NCBI GenBank assembly: GCA_015075515.1
Contig: JABTUE010000004.1
Span: 372,001-436,000 of the forward strand
Direction of reading: 5' to 3'
Source of the DNA: Planctomycetota bacterium
GTDB lineage: Bacteria > Planctomycetota > UBA8742 > UBA2392
DNA: 64,000 nucleotides
Shown piece after piece: positions 61,168 through 64,000 of this stretch. Made by a program: the position numbers and the translations under genes. Under the pieces are notes generated by a model. It saw nothing but the letters and a program-made list of their open reading frames with translations. It was not told the DNA's origin and did no database searches. Position 1 is the stretch's first letter. Each line of letters starts with the position of its first letter.

Positions 61168-63017
61168 GCGCGGGCGGGGGCAAACGTTCTGGCGGCCTGG
61201 GCCAGCTCGGCGATCATTTCATATCGGCCCATGGGCGTGATCAGGTAATAGCCCTGCACATGCGGGGCAATGCCCTGCATCATCTCGCGCGCGATGGCCA
61301 CGCCCTCGGCGCGGCCTTTGGCGCCGGACTTGCCGGCCATGCGCGCGCGCACGGATTCAGGCACCCTGATGCCGGGCACCTCGTTGTGCAGAAACTCGGC
61401 GTTGCGCTCGCTGACCAGCGGCATCACCCCCAGAATCAGCGGCAAACCCAGCGTTGCCGTGGCGTCGGCCACGCGTCTGGCGGTTTCAAGGTCAAACACC
61501 GGCTGGGTCATGATGAAGCGCGCCCCGGCCTGCATCTTGCGTTCAAAGCGCCTGACCTCGTTTTCGAGCTTCAGCGAAGCGCAGTTGAACGCGCCGCCCA
61601 CGTAGAAGCCGGTCTGAAACGGCTCGCCCCGGCCGGCGGTGAACTCGCCCCGGTTGAAGCTGCTGATCATCTCAATCAGCTTGTGGCTGGCCATGTCGAA
61701 CACGCCGCTGGAACCCTTGTACGCCTGCGTCGCCACCGGGTCGCCGGTTACGGCCAGAATGTTCGTGATGCCCATGGCGTAGGCGCCCAGCAGGTGGCTT
61801 TGGGTTCCGATCAGGCTGCGGTCGCGGCAGGCCACATGCAGCACGATGCGCACATTGAGTTCACGCGTCAGAATCGCCGCCAGCGCCAGGTTGCTCATGC
61901 GCATGACCGAAAGCGGGTTGTCGGCAATCGTAATCGCGTCCACGCCGGCCTCGACAAGCTTGCGCGAACCGGCGACTTCTTCGGCGGCGTCAACGCCGCG
62001 CGGCGGGTCTACTTCGGCGATTACCACGCGGCGCTGGCGCAGGTCGGCCTCGAGTGTGGCCTGGCGCGGAAACGCGGCCGAGGGCGCCGGCGCCGCGGCG
62101 CGTCTGGGTTCGGCGTGCACCACGGGCTGGCGGATCGAGGGCCTGCGCCCGCCCGCCAGAGCCTTGAGCCGGCGGATGTCATCGGGTGTGGTGCCGCAAC
62201 AGCCGCCGATCAGGTTCGCGCCCAGATCGGCCAGACGGCGCGCGCTTTTGGCAAAGTAGTCGCCGCTTTCAATGTAAACCGGGCGGCCCAGATCATCGAA
62301 ATCCGCCAGGCCGCGGTTGGGATAGATGCTGATCGGTTTGGTCGTGAGCTCCACCAGCCGCTTGAGAACTTCGATCGCCGCGGTTTCGCCGCCGCCGCAG
62401 TTGGCGCCGATCACGGCTGCGGGCGATGCGTTCAGGGCATTGGCCATGCGCTCGGGCGACACGCCGGTGGTGGTGGTGCCGGCCAGCGTGAACGCCATCT
62501 GGGCGACAATCGGCGTGCTGGGCAGGGCCGCGTGCAGCGCCGCCACGGCAAACAGCAGGTCTTCAAGGTCGCTGTAAGTTTCCAGCAAAAGCGCGTCCAC
62601 GCCGCCGTCCACCAGCCCCCGGGCCTGCTCAACGACCACTTCGGCGCGTTCGTTGTCGGGCAGTTTCGAGGCCGCGCGGCTGATCGGCCCGATGGTGCCC
62701 AGCACATAGGCGCTGTCGCCGGCGGCCTCGCGCGCCAGTTTCGCGCCGGCGCGGCAGATTTCGGCCGGCGTGGCAGTGATGTCGGCAGCCGCCAGGGTAA
62801 AGCGGTCGGCGCCGAAGGTGTTGGTTTCGATCACTTCACTGCCGGCGGCGATGTATTCGCCGTGGGCGGCCTGGACAAAGCCGGGCTTGAGCAGGTTCAG
62901 CACCGGGCCGATGTGCCCGTGCGCCAGCAGCCCGCGGCGCGAAAACAGCGTGCCGTAGGCGCCGTCGCCGATCAGCACGCGGCGTTTGAGCGCATCCAGA
63001 AAGGGCTCTTGTGGCAT
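61164..63017 (-). CDS. Bifunctional homocysteine S-methyltransferase / methylenetetrahydrofolate reductase
   Basis: 617 residues. The N-terminal ~290 residues are a homocysteine methyltransferase barrel (IGDGAYGTLFSRRGLL, ETNTFGADRF, with zinc cysteines in IGANCGGGE and LIGGCCGTTPDDI). The C-terminal ~300 residues are a MetF-type flavoprotein (VVIAEVDPPRGVDAAEEVAG, NILAVTGDP, GARFIMTQPVFDLETARRVA). The architecture is that of Bacillus YitJ, which links folate C1 units to methionine. It heads the metF-plsY-gpsA gene string. TATAGT lies eight bases before the ATG, with no ribosome binding site. Confidence 0.95.
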   Translation of the reverse strand: MPQEPFLDALKRRVLIGDGAYGTLFSRRGLLAHGHIGPVLNLLKPGFVQAAHGEYIAAGSEVIETNTFGADRFTLAAADITATPAEICRAGAKLAREAAGDSAYVLGTIGPISRAASKLPDNERAEVVVEQARGLVDGGVDALLLETYSDLEDLLFAVAALHAALPSTPIVAQMAFTLAGTTTTGVSPERMANALNASPAAVIGANCGGGETAAIEVLKRLVELTTKPISIYPNRGLADFDDLGRPVYIESGDYFAKSARRLADLGANLIGGCCGTTPDDIRRLKALAGGRRPSIRQPVVHAEPRRAAAPAPSAAFPRQATLEADLRQRRVVIAEVDPPRGVDAAEEVAGSRKLVEAGVDAITIADNPLSVMRMSNLALAAILTRELNVRIVLHVACRDRSLIGTQSHLLGAYAMGITNILAVTGDPVATQAYKGSSGVFDMASHKLIEMISSFNRGEFTAGRGEPFQTGFYVGGAFNCASLKLENEVRRFERKMQAGARFIMTQPVFDLETARRVADATATLGLPLILGVMPLVSERNAEFLHNEVPGIRVPESVRARMAGKSGAKGRAEGVAIAREMMQGIAPHVQGYYLITPMGRYEMIAELAQAARTFAPARA

Positions 63018-63025
63018 GGGGCGAC

Positions 63026-63031
63026 ACTATA
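63026..63031 (-). promoter_or_regulatory. -10 box TATAGT, 8 nt before the methionine gene start
   Basis: On the minus strand TATAGT is followed by GTCGCCCC and the ATG at 63017. The spacing places the transcription start within a base or two of the ATG, so the mRNA would be leaderless or nearly so. No Shine-Dalgarno sequence is present. Confidence 0.5.
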
Positions 63032-63182
63032 GGCAAAAGCGCCCGCCGCTACAGGGGCGTAAACGGCACGCCCGGCAAGACGCGCCAGCCGATCAGGGCC
63101 ACCGGCGGATTCGGATCCAATTTTCTGCCGCCCGCTGCGAAAAACCGGCATTGTAGGTAGAGGCAGAACCCGGAGAATCTCC

Positions 63183-64000
63183 ATGCGAACAGCCACAGGA
63201 TTGTGCCTGATGCTTTGCCTTTGCCTCGTTGCTCAGGCCCAGACCCCGGACAACCGGGCCGTTGCGGATGCCGGCGCCACCCAGCCGGTTGTTGCCGCCG
63301 ATGCCGAAGGCAAGCTGTATGTGGCCTACGCCGCAGGCGAACCGCGCCAGGTGTTTCTCAAGACAAGTACCGATGGAAAAACCTGGTCCGAAGCCGAAAA
63401 AGTTACCGTGGATGCCTTTCAGGTAATGGCCGGAATGACCCGCGGTCCCCGCCTGGCGGTAACCAAAGATGGAACCATCGTCGTGACCGCCTGCGCCAGA
63501 CTGCGCAAGGACGACGAAGTACACGTTTACTGCTATCGCAAGGGTCCGAAAGACAAGACCTTTGCCGGCACGCGCGTTACCACGGCGGCGGCCAAAGATC
63601 ACGAAGGCATGCACGACATGGTCGCCGACGCCGAAGGTGACATCCACGTAACCTGGCTGGACGGTCGTGAGGCCACGCGCGGCAACCATCTGTGGTACGC
63701 GCGCAGCAGCAACGGGGGCAAAACTTTCAAGGGCGAAGTGATGGTCTACAAGTCGCCTTCGGGTTCGGTCTGCCCGTGCTGCGCGCCAAGCATCGCGACA
63801 AGCGCAAACGGCAAGACGGTGGTGATCCAGTTCCGCAATAAACTCAAGGCCTCCGGCGGCGGCCCCGACGTGCATGACATGTACACGGCTGTCAGTACCG
63901 ACGAAGGCAAAAGGTTCGCCACCGCCCGGCTGGACGACCGCGAACGCTGGAAGGGCTGACCGATGGACGGAGGGCAGGTTGCCCTGAGCACGGACGGATC
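63183..64000 (+). CDS. Secreted BNR/sialidase-like protein with in-frame TGA, candidate selenoprotein (3' truncated)
   Basis: The ATG at 63183 follows GGAGAA. A Sec signal peptide (GLCLMLCLCLVAQAQ) precedes BNR-type propeller repeats (FLKTSTDGKTWSEAEK, LWYARSSNGGKTFKGE, MYTAVSTDEGKRF), a metal- or redox-like CPCC motif (SGSVCPCCAPSIATSANG) and RLDDRERWKG. At 63957-63959 a TGA follows, after which the same frame stays open to the window end and reads PMDGGQVALSTDG. In related sialidase-like proteins, as I recall the family, the segment is W...CPxDGxxLAxD, so TGA stands exactly at the conserved Cys. With the hairpin downstream this suggests selenocysteine. If TGA is a stop the product is 258 residues ending at 63959. 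Nonsense mutation or sequence error are the alternatives. Confidence 0.8.
63971..63985 (+). promoter_or_regulatory. Candidate bacterial SECIS-like hairpin after the in-frame TGA
   Basis: AGGGC (63971-63975) pairs with GCCCT (63981-63985) around a 5-base loop AGGTT. The loop G-U (63978-63979) lies 21-22 bases downstream of the T of TGA. In E. coli fdhF the SECIS loop AGGUCU has its key G-U at almost the same distance. A further CCG/CGG pairing (63960-63962 with 63991-63993) could close a lower stem. It lies within the coding frame, as bacterial SECIS elements do. Confidence 0.5.

Noticed and set aside
63957-63959. Alternative genetic code with TGA as a sense codon
   Set aside because: TGA is the normal stop of many genes here (for example at 2724, 5299, 10873 and 12881), so only local recoding is conceivable.

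Overview
The window is a dense, GC-rich bacterial chromosome segment of about 64 kb. It carries roughly 48 protein genes on both strands, with no tRNA, rRNA, CRISPR array or insertion sequence that I can see. Core housekeeping genes (asd, pdxJ, nusA, infB, yajC, secDF, purF, glmS, recO, ftsH, folP, cdaA, cmk, gpsA, plsY, metF-type) mix with many secreted or lipid-anchored proteins of unknown function. Lipoproteins, an LptE-like and an OstA-like protein, a LolCDE-like ABC exporter and a BamD-like TPR lipoprotein indicate a diderm cell. A SecD-SecF fusion, many secreted beta-sandwich, kelch or BNR proteins and the GC content make Planctomycetota or a relative my best guess. That placement is inference, held with low to moderate confidence.

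Layout. 1-4 kb: the end of asd, then a minus-strand three-gene operon (molybdopterin oxidoreductase, small membrane protein, HTTM-DCC membrane protein) and a GNAT acetyltransferase. 4-15 kb: a plus-strand export locus with a periplasmic adaptor, two FtsX-type permeases and an ATPase. Between the permeases lie genes for a TPR lipoprotein, a kelch protein and a protein with a Gly-rich/Cys/TM/Arg C-terminus. An aldehyde-dehydrogenase-like protein lacking its catalytic residues closes the locus. 15-20.5 kb: NodU-type protein, pdxJ, a coiled-coil/TPR protein and a frameshifted chorismate mutase-prephenate dehydrogenase. 20.5-30 kb: minus-strand nusA-infB-yajC-orf-secDF, preceded by a terminator and a lipoprotein gene. 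30-41 kb: purF, secreted proteins, YdcF, MarR, a lipoprotein and glmS. 41.7-53.5 kb: a long plus-strand run from a CBS-domain protein through recO, envelope lipoproteins, ftsH, folP and the c-di-AMP pair cdaA/cdaR to a 1030-residue OstA-like protein. 53.5-64 kb: cmk followed by a 168-bp inverted-repeat element, a PEGA-like lipoprotein, an M16 protease, half of a transketolase, metF/bhmT-plsY-gpsA on the minus strand, and a BNR/sialidase-like secreted protein.

The most notable point is in that last gene. An in-frame TGA at 63957-63959 sits where relatives, as I recall the family, have the Cys of a CPxDG motif. The frame stays open after it, and about 12 nt further on is a small hairpin with an AGGUU loop, like a bacterial SECIS. 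This is a candidate new selenoprotein family member. Other points of interest are a set of genes with a -10-like hexamer 6-8 nt before the start codon (probable leaderless mRNAs), an EF-hand in SecDF, the ALDH pseudoenzyme and the two frameshifts in tyrA.
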